DNA of 64,000 bases, taken from NCBI GenBank assembly GCA_000497125.2, contig CM035316.1, forward strand, positions 696,001-760,000, in the 5' to 3' direction. The translations under genes and the position numbers were made by a program. Numbering within the stretch: the stretch's first letter is position 1; each line of letters begins with the position of its first letter. The stretch comes from Spironucleus salmonicida (Eukaryota; Fornicata; Diplomonadida; Hexamitidae). Positions 1 through 11,209 of the stretch are shown here, piece after piece. The notes below the pieces were generated by a model that saw nothing but the letters and a program-made list of their open reading frames with translations, had not been told where the DNA came from and did not search any database.

Positions 1-370
1 CGATGAGGTCGTCGTGGATGAGAATGATGTCGGAGGGACCGAGCAGCCCCGCCTGGATCTCGCACTTTTCGCCCTTCTTGTACTCCAGGTCGTATGTGAT
101 CTGCAGCGTGTCGCCGGGGAGCTTGCCGGCCTTGCGCACAGGCACCACGCCGGTCTTGAGGTCCTATGCCAGTAGAGTGCCGAATAGGTAGCCGCGCGTC
201 TCCAGGATCAGCACCTTCGTAATGGGCAGATGCTTGACCTGGGCGTAGAGCGCGGAACGCAGCTAGGCGCAGGCCTCGTAGTCTGCGAATACAGGTCCGA
301 AGTCCTTGAACATGATCCCTGGAGTAGGGAAGTCTGGGATGTCGCGGGCGAGGAGCTTGACGCGTTCCAT
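1..370 (-). CDS. APRT: adenine phosphoribosyltransferase, 5' part (C-terminus lies outside the window)
   Basis: Purine salvage enzyme joining adenine to PRPP to give AMP in the cytosol. The start MERVKLLARDIPDFPTPGI matches the family N-terminus, followed by the LETRGYLFG block, VPVRKAGKLPG and the LEYKKGEK region. The frame runs off the window at IHDDLIA, just where the PRPP-binding loop begins. Two in-frame TAG codons sit where homologues have ordinary residues and read as Gln, so the gene is intact only under the TAA/TAG=Gln code. The same frame stays open upstream, but the ATG at 370 gives the conserved N-terminus. Confidence 0.9.
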
Positions 371-832
371 TGATAAAGGAAGGGACGTTCTCAAATCTTC
401 TGTTGCACTACGCATAATAATCCTAGATTTGTGGTTCAAGATTCCTAAGAATCTAGATTAATACAAGCTGCCACCCGTAGCTGAAGGGCTGGCTACGCGG
501 GTCAATGGCGTCCATGCTGTCCTGCTGGTACCGCCAACCATCATCAGCGGGCGAGGTGGTGACCGGAGACGACTGAAAGGCAAGCCAATGTGGAAAGCCT
601 GCTTGCTCAGCATTCCTAGTATGCCGCAGCGGCTCGGGATGCCCTCGTCGTTGCCAAATGTTTATCGCGGACAATATACCTATTATATCATTAAAATAAA
701 TAGTATCTAGTTTTATCTCTAAAACCTGAAATTTTCCGCTAGCTAATACTAAATTTTAGGTTTAAAAAATTTATGTTCATCACAATCATTTTATACCTTA
801 TAAAATAGCGCATCCTATACCTTGATGTTAAA
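371..832. other. intergenic region with one GC-rich patch
   Basis: Mostly AT-rich. At 453-674 a GC-rich patch holds an open minus-strand frame of about 73 codons that lacks an ATG and resembles no family I know. It may be a gene remnant or chance. No RNA gene was recognised. Confidence 0.3.
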
Positions 833-930
833 ATCCACTACCGGGACTACCTGAAGGAGGCGCGGGGGGAAAGGCTCCCATTAAAATCTAACCCGCTGGA
901 GAATACCACAGACTGCCTTTCCATTCCATA

Positions 931-1446
931 ATGACTTATTTCTATACGGACATGATCGCGAGGACAGTACCAACAACCACCCCGGAGCGGGCCTTCATGT
1001 CCAGACCACTGTCAGTGTCCAAGTTTCCGCCACGTACAGTTGGTCCGAGGTTCGCGTGCTGCACGGCTGCCACCTTTGATCCATTTGCCGTGCCCCTCGA
1101 TGGAAGGCAGCAAACCGAGTCAGGTTTCGTACAACGCAATGCAACGACAGGTGTTAATACTGGTAATGCCACACTGGATACTATGCAGCGCTAGTCCCTG
1201 TTTCGGAAGCTCTCTACGCCATACTATCAACCGCAGCAGTTAACACAGACATATAGCCAGAATACGTCCAGGATGCGAGAGGCTCCCAAGCCCACATCGG
1301 CATTTCGGTAACAGGAGATCCGCAAGAACGTTAACACAAAGTACGTATTGTAGATAATTGACACGGATAGGGCGTATCGCTCACCAGAATTGACACGGAA
1401 GGAAGGCAGGATCGGTAAGATTCGAGAAATGCGGGAGCGCGAGTGA
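931..1446 (+). CDS. hypothetical basic protein, 171 aa (copy 1 of 2)
   Basis: ORF from ATG to TGA with TAG and TAA read as Gln. The N-terminal half is rich in Thr, Pro, Arg and Ser; the C-terminal half is charged (EIRKNVNTKY, RKEGRIGKIREMRERE) and probably helical. CCATTCC lies just upstream of the ATG, a variant of the start element used by other genes here. It ends 9 bp before the stop of the convergent SDR gene. The low-complexity N-terminus with a helical tail would suit a cytoskeletal protein, but no family is recognised. Confidence 0.65.
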
Positions 1447-1455
1447 TAATGTAGT

Positions 1456-2280
1456 TCACTACTTACCTGCGACAAATGCTCCCACCGCATACTAAACGAT
1501 GTCTCCGAACAGGGCATAGAGCGTTCTCGTGGCTCGTTCCTTGATTCCTAGTTATGTCTCCTCCACACCACGTTCCAGGCCATGGATAACACTGGTAGCC
1601 ACTGCTTCAGCAGTTCTGCCCTTCTTTATGGAGTTTCCAACACCACCTATAGCATTTTTACGGAGCCCAGATTCGAACCATCCTGGAGAAGCAAGGTAGA
1701 CTTTGGCCCCATCCATGCGCGCGCACCGGGCGTAGTGTGAAATAGCTGCCTTTGAGGAAGCGTAGAAACACCTATTGGGTATAGGCAGATATGCCTGGGG
1801 TGACGAAATGAGCAGCTATGCATGGCTTTACACTGCTTGTAGAATGCCAATCGCCCCAGCAACATTGACCGCATACAAGGCGTATACCTCGGCGATGGTG
1901 GCAGTTTTAGCAGACTAGCCGACCCCTGCGCAAGAAATCACCAAATCAAACTTTTGATCTGTGTGTTAGGTCTAAAGTAGTTCGACATCTGCTTAAGAAG
2001 ATACATCACACTGCACAACCGTATGGGAGAGGCTGTCCCGGCAAAGTTCCTAGGTATTTTTAAGTTCCTGGAGATTTCTTCCCAGAAGATGAATTTTTGC
2101 CCCCTTTTTGGCTAAAGCAATAGCAAGTGCACGCCCCAACCCAGAAGATGCGCCGGAAATAAGAACCAGTGAACCAGGAACAATTTTAACAGATACACGT
2201 TTTTAAGCGAGGTAGCGGTTTATAATCGTAAGTGCACCCATCAAAATAAATAGAAAATGATAAATGGTCGTCGTGATCAT
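1456..2280 (-). CDS. short-chain dehydrogenase/reductase with N-terminal membrane anchor (copy 1 of 2)
   Basis: NAD(P)-dependent oxidoreductase of 274 aa. A hydrophobic stretch (residues about 3-25) precedes the Rossmann start LVLISGASSGLG. RN follows beta-2, CDVSS is the acidic site, SCAGVG and NVAG are present, and YASSK carries the catalytic Tyr and Lys near residue 171. PGW follows at the usual distance. The anchor and layout resemble 3-ketodihydrosphingosine reductase (ER sphingoid-base synthesis) or DHRS7-type enzymes, and I cannot choose between them. The start lies 46 bp from the divergent gene at 2327, so an AT-rich shared promoter is likely. Several TAG/TAA codons are needed to read it. 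Confidence 0.85.
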
Positions 2281-2326
2281 TAGACAAACCTTCTCATATA
2301 TTATATAATTTCATATAATATGGAAA

Positions 2327-3523
2327 ATGGAGTTCACAATTACGTTACTAGAAGATTTTATTACCAGCATGGATACGTATAACAACCTTGGAGTTTATTC
2401 AGAGCTAAGTTTTACTAATCTCGAGGACGAAGCGAACATCTAGCTAGTGGTTACAAATTTTCCATAGGCATTCAGCATTACTGTATCTTTTGAATACATA
2501 GATGATGAGAACATAATGATTTGTGATATTGAATTTAGTGGCTCAGCATAATGCTTAAAATTCCAGGAAACTTCTAGCGCTTCATAATTCTTGGATGACT
2601 TATAGGCCATTTCGGTATACTTAAGTCCAACGGTGCCATGTGTATTCTGTGGCGAACATTTCATCGGATTCACCACACAAGTAGTATAAGATCCTTATCT
2701 CAGAACTTTGGCGGTACTTAAGATTCTAGGGTTAGACATTACTTAAGTTCGCTCACTTCTACTATTGGAAAGCATATTTCCTCATAAAAAAGGACCTATT
2801 TTTTATCTAAAACGGCCAGATAGTTTCATTATACTCGATATTGTGCGACCACCATAAATTTGCGATGGGGCACTAAAATAAGCATCATCCGGCAACTAGT
2901 GTTCACATGAATCTCAGACATTAAAGAAATCATTAAAAGTCGAAGAAGTTGGAGGGAGATATCAAGAAATTGGTGGACCAGTAGATAGGGATTTTATGGA
3001 CCTAGCAGCAGGAAACAACAAGGAACTGTACTGTAGAAAAGAAATATTCCTTTTCCACGAAAAATGTAAATGTACATATAAAACATAGATCACTCCAATA
3101 AAATAGGAAATCTAAGTCAACTTGAACGATGAGAACACGTTTATATAGGCGGTTGTTCAAAAATCTTTATAAATGCAAACTGACAATCGGGCATAAACAG
3201 CGAAAGATGCCACCGACTTTATGGAGACTAAGTCTGCAACTACTGCAACTGTATATACTGATATTTAGCGTTAACAATAGCCTTAAAAAATTGACAATTA
3301 GCCGCAGCCTTTGGATATGAATTAATACAGAGTATAGTGTTATTTAAACTCCTAGCAACCGAAATCACTTAGATTTGATATGAAACAAACTTTCCTTAGA
3401 TATAGAGAGTAATATGGCCCTCAGGCAGGAAGAAAATTTGAAGAAGAGTAGCTTAGTACCCCAGAAGGCTTATAGTTTATCAAGTATTTAAATGATTACT
3501 ATCTTAAAAGCACAAAAAAGTGA
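2327..3523 (+). CDS. hypothetical protein, 398 aa (copy 1 of 2)
   Basis: Continuous 399-codon frame with more than 20 TAA/TAG codons read as Gln, ending at TGA 9 bp from the convergent gene at 3533. The N-terminal 150 residues alternate acidic and hydrophobic (FEYIDDENIMICDIEF), suggesting a beta-rich domain. A Cys-containing stretch (VPCVFCGEHF) follows. The C-terminal third is Gln/Thr-rich and ends in a helical segment, KSLRFDMKQTFLRYREQYGP. Family unknown. Shorter frames on the opposite strand here (for example 2440-2676) are shadows. Confidence 0.7.
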
Positions 3524-3532
3524 AACAATATA

Positions 3533-4357
3533 TCACACCTTCATACAGAAGATTCCTATTTCGTCCTGACCTCCGCTTACAAAAAATATTTACTTATCAT
3601 CTCCATTAACTTATTAAACTTTTGTTCCATCATCAAACAGCAAATGCTAATCTACATACATACCACTATTTGTAGCCAAATATAATTTGTTATGATAAAA
3701 TCCACAATTTACGTATATATTATCAACTGTGATATCACTTTTTTCGCCAAACTTTCCAAATTAGCATTAACCATCAACAAATGTGACAGCGAATGAATTA
3801 TTATAAACTAGAAATTCTTTCAAAGGTGTAGAATTTTATACTGCAAATTCAGTTAATAATTTTTACTTTTATAAACAAACACCGTCCTATTATGATACCA
3901 ATGCGACATCTTTTTGAATTGATACTCCTAAACCACCACAAGGCACTTAAATTACTTCATCGTCGTAAGTAACTTGATATAGAGTATAAGCATTATCCCT
4001 AGTTAAATGGTATTATTACTCTTCATTATAAACAATAGGCTGTATTTTTAAATTTTCTGAATAGTATGAATATAACTTTTTTGATATCTGAATAAATTTA
4101 CCAGTTCTAGGTTCTACCTAAATAACTCCTGCAAATGTGCAAATATAACAAGAATATGGTTTTTCAATTTGATGGAGACTTAATATAGGTGAATTGCAAT
4201 TTAGTAATGTTGAAGCATTCATAGAACGATCGTATATAAGTAACTCTCCAGAAGAAAAAGAAAACATAGCAAAAGAACTACAAATCGAAATTGATGTACA
4301 GGGAGCTTATATTTTTGCATATGTTATTGATATTATGGATGGGTGAATATAAGGCAT
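3533..4357 (-). CDS. probable beta-propeller-like protein, 274 aa
   Basis: ORF occupying the P1 spacer and the first 65 bp of the left arm. It consists of repeated short beta-strand units with Gly/Asp turns (LYLATNSGMYVD, QIFFVSGGQDEIGIFCMKV), typical of degenerate WD-like blades; no clear WD dipeptides are seen. A TATA-rich stretch lies upstream of the ATG. Only the last 22 codons are duplicated in the right arm, so that copy is a fragment. Beyond the stop another open stretch could be a frameshifted continuation. Chance openness is possible, but the 9-bp convergent spacing with the neighbour supports a real gene. Confidence 0.55.
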
Positions 4358-4426
4358 TTCAGGTAAAATGTTATATAATAAATAATATTAAGATAATATT
4401 TAAAAAATAATGTGCAATATTAGTTT

Positions 4427-4491
4427 ATAAGTAAATATTTTTTGTAAGCGGAGGTCAGGACGAAATAGGAATCTTCTGTATGAAGGTGTGA
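4427..4491 (+). pseudogene. 3' fragment of the beta-propeller-like gene
   Basis: The last 22 codons and TGA of the gene at 3533-4357, duplicated in the right arm without the rest of the gene. No promoter or start is attached. Confidence 0.7.
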
Positions 4492-4500
4492 TATATTGTT

Positions 4501-5697
4501 TCACTTTTTTGTGCTTTTAAGATAGTAATCATTTAAATACTTGATAAACTATAAGCCTTCTGGGGTACTAAGCTACTCTTCTTCAAATTTTCTTCCTGCC
4601 TGAGGGCCATATTACTCTCTATATCTAAGGAAAGTTTGTTTCATATCAAATCTAAGTGATTTCGGTTGCTAGGAGTTTAAATAACACTATACTCTGTATT
4701 AATTCATATCCAAAGGCTGCGGCTAATTGTCAATTTTTTAAGGCTATTGTTAACGCTAAATATCAGTATATACAGTTGCAGTAGTTGCAGACTTAGTCTC
4801 CATAAAGTCGGTGGCATCTTTCGCTGTTTATGCCCGATTGTCAGTTTGCATTTATAAAGATTTTTGAACAACCGCCTATATAAACGTGTTCTCATCGTTC
4901 AAGTTGACTTAGATTTCCTATTTTATTGGAGTGATCTATGTTTTATATGTACATTTACATTTTTCGTGGAAAAGGAATATTTCTTTTCTACAGTACAGTT
5001 CCTTGTTGTTTCCTGCTGCTAGGTCCATAAAATCCCTATCTACTGGTCCACCAATTTCTTGATATCTCCCTCCAACTTCTTCGACTTTTAATGATTTCTT
5101 TAATGTCTGAGATTCATGTGAACACTAGTTGCCGGATGATGCTTATTTTAGTGCCCCATCGCAAATTTATGGTGGTCGCACAATATCGAGTATAATGAAA
5201 CTATCTGGCCGTTTTAGATAAAAAATAGGTCCTTTTTTATGAGGAAATATGCTTTCCAATAGTAGAAGTGAGCGAACTTAAGTAATGTCTAACCCTAGAA
5301 TCTTAAGTACCGCCAAAGTTCTGAGATAAGGATCTTATACTACTTGTGTGGTGAATCCGATGAAATGTTCGCCACAGAATACACATGGCACCGTTGGACT
5401 TAAGTATACCGAAATGGCCTATAAGTCATCCAAGAATTATGAAGCGCTAGAAGTTTCCTGGAATTTTAAGCATTATGCTGAGCCACTAAATTCAATATCA
5501 CAAATCATTATGTTCTCATCATCTATGTATTCAAAAGATACAGTAATGCTGAATGCCTATGGAAAATTTGTAACCACTAGCTAGATGTTCGCTTCGTCCT
5601 CGAGATTAGTAAAACTTAGCTCTGAATAAACTCCAAGGTTGTTATACGTATCCATGCTGGTAATAAAATCTTCTAGTAACGTAATTGTGAACTCCAT
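4501..5697 (-). CDS. hypothetical protein, 398 aa (copy 2 of 2)
   Basis: Inverted duplicate of 2327-3523. Open plus-strand frames inside it (5285-5713, 4704-4895 opposite) are shadows. Confidence 0.7.
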
Positions 5698-5743
5698 TTT
5701 CCATATTATATGAAATTATATAATATATGAGAAGGTTTGTCTA

Positions 5744-6568
5744 ATGATCACGACGACCATTTATCATTTTCTATTTATTTTGATGGGTGCACTTACGATT
5801 ATAAACCGCTACCTCGCTTAAAAACGTGTATCTGTTAAAATTGTTCCTGGTTCGCTGGTTCTTATTTCCGGCGCATCTTCTGGGTTGGGGCGTGCACTTG
5901 CTATTGCTTTAGCCAAAAAGGGGGCAAAAATTCATCTTCTGGGAAGAAATCTCCAGGAACTTAAAAATACCTAGGAACTTTGCCGGGACAGCCTCTCCCA
6001 TACGGTTGTGCAGTGTGATGTATCTTCTTAAGCAGATGTCGAACTACTTTAGACCTAACACACAGATCAAAAGTTTGATTTGGTGATTTCTTGCGCAGGG
6101 GTCGGCTAGTCTGCTAAAACTGCCACCATCGCCGAGGTATACGCCTTGTATGCGGTCAATGTTGCTGGGGCGATTGGCATTCTACAAGCAGTGTAAAGCC
6201 ATGCATAGCTGCTCATTTCGTCACCCCAGGCATATCTGCCTATACCCAATAGGTGTTTCTACGCTTCCTCAAAGGCAGCTATTTCACACTACGCCCGGTG
6301 CGCGCGCATGGATGGGGCCAAAGTCTACCTTGCTTCTCCAGGATGGTTCGAATCTGGGCTCCGTAAAAATGCTATAGGTGGTGTTGGAAACTCCATAAAG
6401 AAGGGCAGAACTGCTGAAGCAGTGGCTACCAGTGTTATCCATGGCCTGGAACGTGGTGTGGAGGAGACATAACTAGGAATCAAGGAACGAGCCACGAGAA
6501 CGCTCTATGCCCTGTTCGGAGACATCGTTTAGTATGCGGTGGGAGCATTTGTCGCAGGTAAGTAGTGA
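5744..6568 (+). CDS. short-chain dehydrogenase/reductase (copy 2 of 2)
   Basis: Inverted duplicate of 1456-2280 with the same anchor, GASSGLG cofactor loop and YASSK catalytic motif. ATG at 5744 and TGA at 6566-6568 are in frame. It ends 9 bp from the convergent gene at 6578. Confidence 0.85.
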
Positions 6569-6577
6569 ACTACATTA

Positions 6578-7093
6578 TCACTCGCGCTCCCGCATTTCTC
6601 GAATCTTACCGATCCTGCCTTCCTTCCGTGTCAATTCTGGTGAGCGATACGCCCTATCCGTGTCAATTATCTACAATACGTACTTTGTGTTAACGTTCTT
6701 GCGGATCTCCTGTTACCGAAATGCCGATGTGGGCTTGGGAGCCTCTCGCATCCTGGACGTATTCTGGCTATATGTCTGTGTTAACTGCTGCGGTTGATAG
6801 TATGGCGTAGAGAGCTTCCGAAACAGGGACTAGCGCTGCATAGTATCCAGTGTGGCATTACCAGTATTAACACCTGTCGTTGCATTGCGTTGTACGAAAC
6901 CTGACTCGGTTTGCTGCCTTCCATCGAGGGGCACGGCAAATGGATCAAAGGTGGCAGCCGTGCAGCACGCGAACCTCGGACCAACTGTACGTGGCGGAAA
7001 CTTGGACACTGACAGTGGTCTGGACATGAAGGCCCGCTCCGGGGTGGTTGTTGGTACTGTCCTCGCGATCATGTCCGTATAGAAATAAGTCAT
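6578..7093 (-). CDS. hypothetical basic protein, 171 aa (copy 2 of 2)
   Basis: Inverted duplicate of 931-1446, with the same CCATTCC element upstream of its start. Confidence 0.65.
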
Positions 7094-7271
7094 TATGGAA
7101 TGGAAAGGCAGTCTGTGGTATTCTCCAGCGGGTTAGATTTTAATGGGAGCCTTTCCCCCCGCGCCTCCTTCAGGTAGTCCCGGTAGTGGATCTTACCATC
7201 TAATTATTGCCTGTACTATTAGAACCTAGGTGCCATCTTCACTCCAATACCACTCGCACGAGTCCTTTTAA

Positions 7272-7610
7272 ATGCAGGTCCAATTTCATAAAAATCATGC
7301 GAACAGGTCTGAGATTCAACTGCCTAATCAACGTATGTCTTTCTAGATTAGGGACGAACCAGACGAAAGGTAAAATTAGATTATGATAGTTATGATTATA
7401 CCTTTCTTAATGTATATGCACCGACGCCTGGCTTCTCTCTTTATTCGTTTTAGATTATATCTGAATGCGAATCATTTTTAAAATGTCGGGACATATATCC
7501 ATTTTTAATTTCAATTGAAGATTTTGCATGATTAGTTTAATATCTTGTTGGAGATATGGTAATTTATACTGGAAAAGGGTTTCTTTCAGAAGGATTCATT
7601 TTTGAATTGA
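7272..7610 (+). CDS. hypothetical ORF, 112 aa, possibly 5'-truncated at the P1 edge
   Basis: Frame open from inside the P1 right arm across its outer edge to TGA at 7608; the first ATG beyond the edge is 7272. It reads as a polar N-terminus (MQVQFHKNHANRSEI), one hydrophobic segment (IMIVMIIPFLMY) and a basic, hydrophobic tail. The real start may have been lost at the repeat edge. Chance openness cannot be excluded. Confidence 0.35.
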
Positions 7611-7650
7611 TATATAATTTTATTATATTATAATATCTTAGCTATATAAA

Positions 7651-9057
7651 ATGAAATAAAATATTTATATTCTAGTTAATTATATAAGCTGGATTTTAAC
7701 AGTAATAAGCTTGTTTCTTGTAGCAATATTATATTGTTCAGAATCTTTTAATATATTTGCAGCAATTTCGCTTAAGCTAGGTATACCTATTTTAAGATAT
7801 TTACGAATATTAACAATAACTATAATCATAATTCCTTTTATTTTACTGAGCAATTCATAAAATTATCATGAAAATTGGATCAAGTTTCTCTTAATTATTT
7901 ACAATAGCATTTGTATTACTTTGCAAATTCTGGTTATTATTTTAAGATGGCATTAAAGCTATGAAACTATATTATTTTATGCTGTGTGTGTTTTTATTTT
8001 TATAATGCACATTTTATTACCGATTTTTTCATTTTTAAGCTTAAGAGGGTAATATAAAATAAGAAAAATTATTATAGCAATAGGACTAATAATTTTACAA
8101 GTAACACTAATTTTATCAATTTCGCTACTACCTTATTCTCAATTTTTGATTAAAAACTTATTGTTTGGGACATCATAGCAACCATTAATCATCATTGACG
8201 GAGGCTCTAGGAAATTTGCAGCCCCAAATACCCGACTCTCAATTATGACAGCTTGGGCAACACGGTAGAACCCAATTATACTGCTGACAGTCCGCCTCAC
8301 AAAGGACGAAATTTTGGTAGGAGACATTGATCGAGCCATAAAATTTCCAGACTTAACGTATCTTGAGCTCGAAAAACTGTAAATAGGCAAAATTTACTCG
8401 CAAGTCGACCCATACGGCTCGTTTTCCCGCATCTCCGCTGCAAACGACGCCGAATCTGAGCTACTCGCCTAGCAGGTCCACGATGCAGCATAATTGAGCA
8501 AGATTACCACGCTACATAACCTTATTAGCACATGCCTCCATTTTGGAATCAGATTCGTAATTGATGTGAATGAAGAAAACCGCGAAGCAGCATTGACACA
8601 CCACCTTCTGCACCTGCTGGCGAGCATGGGTCTGATGGAACCTGATAAAACTCCGCTGTACTCCGTCCGCGTGCACCAAGAGGCTGTTTTTTGTACGCTA
8701 CAAAACGCACACATCCGACTGTCCATTCCTGCCGTACTAGCACGTCTGAATATCACAGAAACTTGTGGTAAAAGTAACGAAAATATACCAATTTTCGCAC
8801 CGCTGCCGCAATTAATTTCCTTAAGAACCGCAGGCGTAGACGCCGATTTTGATGGAGCGAACTCCGAAATCTCGAACTGCGTCGCTTCAAGACTCGGAGT
8901 TGGGCGAGTTTTTTCCACCCAAGCAGAACCTAGCACTTGCACGGTGCTGTTCTGGCTCCAGACTGGTGCCATCGCAGGGCTGCTAGGGCTGTTTTGGGCG
9001 ATTTTGCGAGCTGTGCGGGCGCTGTGGGGCGAAAGAGTGGCAAAAGAGAAGCTATGA
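7651..9057 (+). CDS. multi-pass membrane protein with a GDPD-like domain, probably catalytically inactive
   Basis: 468 aa. Residues 1-170 hold about five transmembrane helices. The C-terminal part follows the layout of glycerophosphodiester phosphodiesterases: PLIIIDGGSRKFAAPNT in place of HRG...PENT, then LTVRLTKDEILVGDID in place of ELDV..T.DG..V..HD, then FPDLTYLELEKL and FVIDVNEE. Key residues are changed (HRG to DGG, PENT to PNT, ELD to LTV, HD to GD), so hydrolase activity is doubtful. Active members cleave glycerophosphodiesters at membranes. It ends in a TM helix, and its TGA abuts the convergent gene's stop (TGATCA). The assignment rests on motif order, not on a search. Confidence 0.6.
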
Positions 9058-9420
9058 TCACTCGTGCCAGTCGCTTTCCAGCGACTTGGTGCCAAACTGG
9101 CTGCTGGTACCATGCGTCTTCGCGAGCTTTGTCTGCAGCGTCATCGAGCGGTTCATCCTGTCGTGAGTCCGCGTCAGAGGCGCTGGGCGGCCGGAGATCT
9201 TCAGGAGCTGCATTCTAGCAGTGAGAGTCGGCTGCGACTACGCGAGGTCCATGCGGGGCTTCTCATGAGGCGGGAGCTCCGGAATTTGCATCTGCTTTTC
9301 GACTTCGGACTTTTACTGCATTTTCAGCATGAATTGTGATTTTGGGGACAGCGCCCTCGTGAACGGGCGGTAGAACCGCTTAAAGTAATTCTAGTACTGA
9401 CCATCAGCCAATTTGTACAT
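9058..9420 (-). CDS. hypothetical basic protein, 120 aa
   Basis: ATG at 9420, TGA at 9058-9060, two TAA/TAG read as Gln. Begins MYKLADGQYQNYFKRFYRPF and continues with Lys-, Gln-, Pro- and Met-rich sequence without hydrophobic segments. CCATTC lies just before the start. Its stop directly abuts that of the membrane protein on the other strand. No family recognised. Confidence 0.6.
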
Positions 9421-9531
9421 TGCAGAATGGTGAGAAATTGTTATATTAATATTATTATATAATAATTATAATTTAGTGGAAATTGGTTTGTTAATAATAA
9501 TTATTATATAAATGTATTTATCACAGTTATT

Positions 9532-10188
9532 ATGAAAATCATTGACTAGTAGTTTTTGCTAACTCACACTCAAACTTCTAACCTCCAAGTATTGACTGAA
9601 CTGGACATTGTAGTCGATACGTCTGAATAAACATTTTCGTCTATTTCGTAATTCTGTCCAAACCTACTATTGCTCAACCTATCTAACTCGAACCTCGAAA
9701 TTTCAGCAATTGGGTTCTTCCCAGCGCTTACTACGCTGCTCGTAAATTCTTGCGGCCTGAAGACGCTAGAAGGTCTGTTTCAGCTTCCTGCGCTAGAGTA
9801 GCTTTCAGCCCAAAATAACTATATTTCTGACCTGTCGCCACTTCTCGACTGCTGCAGTCTCGTATACCTGGATCTAAAGCAAAATAGTATATTCCCTGAC
9901 TAACTCTCTTTCCTTTCGCATCTCCCGCTCCAAATTGTGAATTTTGATGAAAATCCTGCGGCATCTGCGGTGCTCCCGAACGTGCAAATGGGGCGCAGCG
10001 ACTACGAACTCGCCAAACGCGCGCTGAAGAACAGTGGCGTTGAGTGCGTTAATGCAAGTTCAAACGACAGAGTAAAAAGCTGCCGCGCAAACACCAAGGT
10101 AGTGGGCAGCAAGACCCGCAGGCTAGTGGGCACCCAATTTAGCTTTTATGAGAATTGGGACGGGATGAAAGCTGAGGGCTTTGAGTGA
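9532..10188 (+). CDS. leucine-rich repeat protein, 218 aa
   Basis: At least five SDS22-type leucine-rich repeats: LLLLNLSNSNLEIS, LTTLLVNSCGLKTLEGL, LEQLSAQNNYISDLSPL, LVYLDLKQNSIFP and LQIVNFDENPAASAV, ending in a cap-like DYELAKRALKN segment. TAG and TAA fall inside repeats and read as Gln. Such proteins (dynein light chain 1, LRRC23, CFAP types) often bind partners in flagella or phosphatases; which one this is cannot be said. The last 50 residues are basic. The frame remains open past the TGA for about 60 codons, which can happen by chance. Confidence 0.8.
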
Positions 10189-10192
10189 CTTT

Positions 10193-10591
10193 ATGACGTG
10201 TCTGTAGCTGGCTGTAAAGGGATTTTGCAGGTCAAAGTGTTTTAAGGGTAGTAGCAGAGCAGAAGGAAGCGAAAATAGAATATATTACCAGCGAATCCAA
10301 AAATTGAAAATTTCGGTTCGCAGCGATTTAGAATCGCGATTGGAAGACAAATTGCAGCAGGATTTTGCAATACAGGGGTTACATTTTTTTAATATGAAGA
10401 AATATGATATATTTATAGAGAGTATATCTCCGGTAATTTAACGCACGGGCCCCCCAATTATGGTGTCTGTGCGAGCCAAAATAGATATTCCTGATAAATT
10501 TGATTTAAAATTATTCAAATCGATGTATTTTAGTTTATATCAGCATGCTTCAGTAAAAGATAATTTGGTTCACGACTCTTTAATTTACTGA
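10193..10591 (+). CDS. hypothetical ORF, 132 aa
   Basis: Begins 4 bp after the LRR gene's stop, in another frame. The central part (IQKLKISVRSDLESRLEDKLQQ) looks helical, followed by MVSVRAKIDIPDKFDLKLFK. The start is uncertain because upstream composition is weaker. No family recognised. Confidence 0.4.
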
Positions 10592-10688
10592 AGATCTCTA
10601 AATTCGCCAAGTTTTTCTATAATTGTACAGTTTGTACACTTCTCATATTTCTTATTTATTTTATATAATATTGAATATATTTATCTTC

Positions 10689-10695
10689 CCACTCC
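10689..10695 (+). promoter_or_regulatory. CCACTCC start element
   Basis: CCACTCC 10 bp upstream of the ATG at 10706. The same element precedes many starts in this window and may be an initiator. Confidence 0.5.
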
Positions 10696-10705
10696 ACAAA
10701 CGACG

Positions 10706-11182
10706 ATGGACAAGTTCTCGCTCCGTATGCAACGTCCTCTCATGAATCCCAACAAGATAATCCCTGATCAACTCATAACCTTTGATTTTGACGGGAAGAT
10801 ATTCTACATTAAACCCTTTGAAGACAAGTCCTATTTCGAGTACCTCAACAAAGATTTTACCCTTGGCGAGAAGTTCTATTTCAAAGACTTCCCCGGTACA
10901 CAGTATTTTGGTATATACATCACCCAGACCGGCAAGTACATGCTGGACCTTGCAAACTGTAAAATGTATGAGCCCACGCATCCGTTTGTTGACGCCGCTG
11001 ACGTAGACGCGTTCGTGAAGCAGAACCTCAAGAACGAGTGCGTGCAGGACTTCCCCTAAAGGCCCCTTTTCGAGCGGTTCAGCGCGGACTACACGAGCTA
11101 CAAAGCGATCTGCGAGGCCGTGGTGAGCAGGGACGAGGAGGACTTCAAGAACTCGAACGTGTGCCAGCCAGACGCTGAGTGA
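10706..11182 (+). CDS. hypothetical protein, 158 aa
   Basis: ATG preceded by CCACTCC; TGA at 11180-11182; one TAA read as Gln within FPQRPLFERF. Compact, aromatic-rich protein with beta-type segments (ITFDFDGKIFYIKPF, KDFPGTQYFGIYITQTGKYML) and no membrane helix or signal peptide. Followed by the convergent gene at 11210. No family recognised. Confidence 0.7.
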
Positions 11183-11209
11183 AGAAAATTTTTAAAAATT
11201 AAAAAAAGC

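Larger units (their letters stand above)
833..3597. repeat. inverted repeat P1, left arm
   Basis: Reverse complement of 4427-7191. Every paired coordinate sums to 8024, so there is no indel over about 2.76 kb, and all proteins I compared are identical between arms. The 829-bp spacer is 3598-4426. The inner edge cuts a beta-propeller-like gene (3533-4357), which is complete only on this side. Terminal repeats of a transposon are unlikely because the arms hold several ordinary genes. Confidence 0.95.
4427..7191. repeat. inverted repeat P1, right arm
   Basis: Reverse complement of 833-3597 (coordinate sum 8024). Left and right flanks differ from the edges onward. Carries second copies of three complete genes and a fragment of the propeller gene. 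Confidence 0.95.

Noticed and set aside
1227-1517. 96-aa and 75-aa frames in the SDR region of both arms
   Set aside because: They overlap the SDR and 171-aa genes in other frames and show no family pattern.
3129-3320. 63-aa frame in both P1 arms
   Set aside because: Shadow frame inside the 398-aa gene at 2327-3523.
5285-5713. 142-codon open frame between the repeat edge and the SDR gene
   Set aside because: Antisense shadow of the 398-aa gene on the other strand (4501-5697), whose frame is longer, richer in charged residues and fits the neighbours' spacing.
833-7191. Inverted repeats as terminal repeats of a transposon
   Set aside because: Arms contain ordinary cellular genes, edges cut genes, and no transposase, integrase or target-site duplication was seen.
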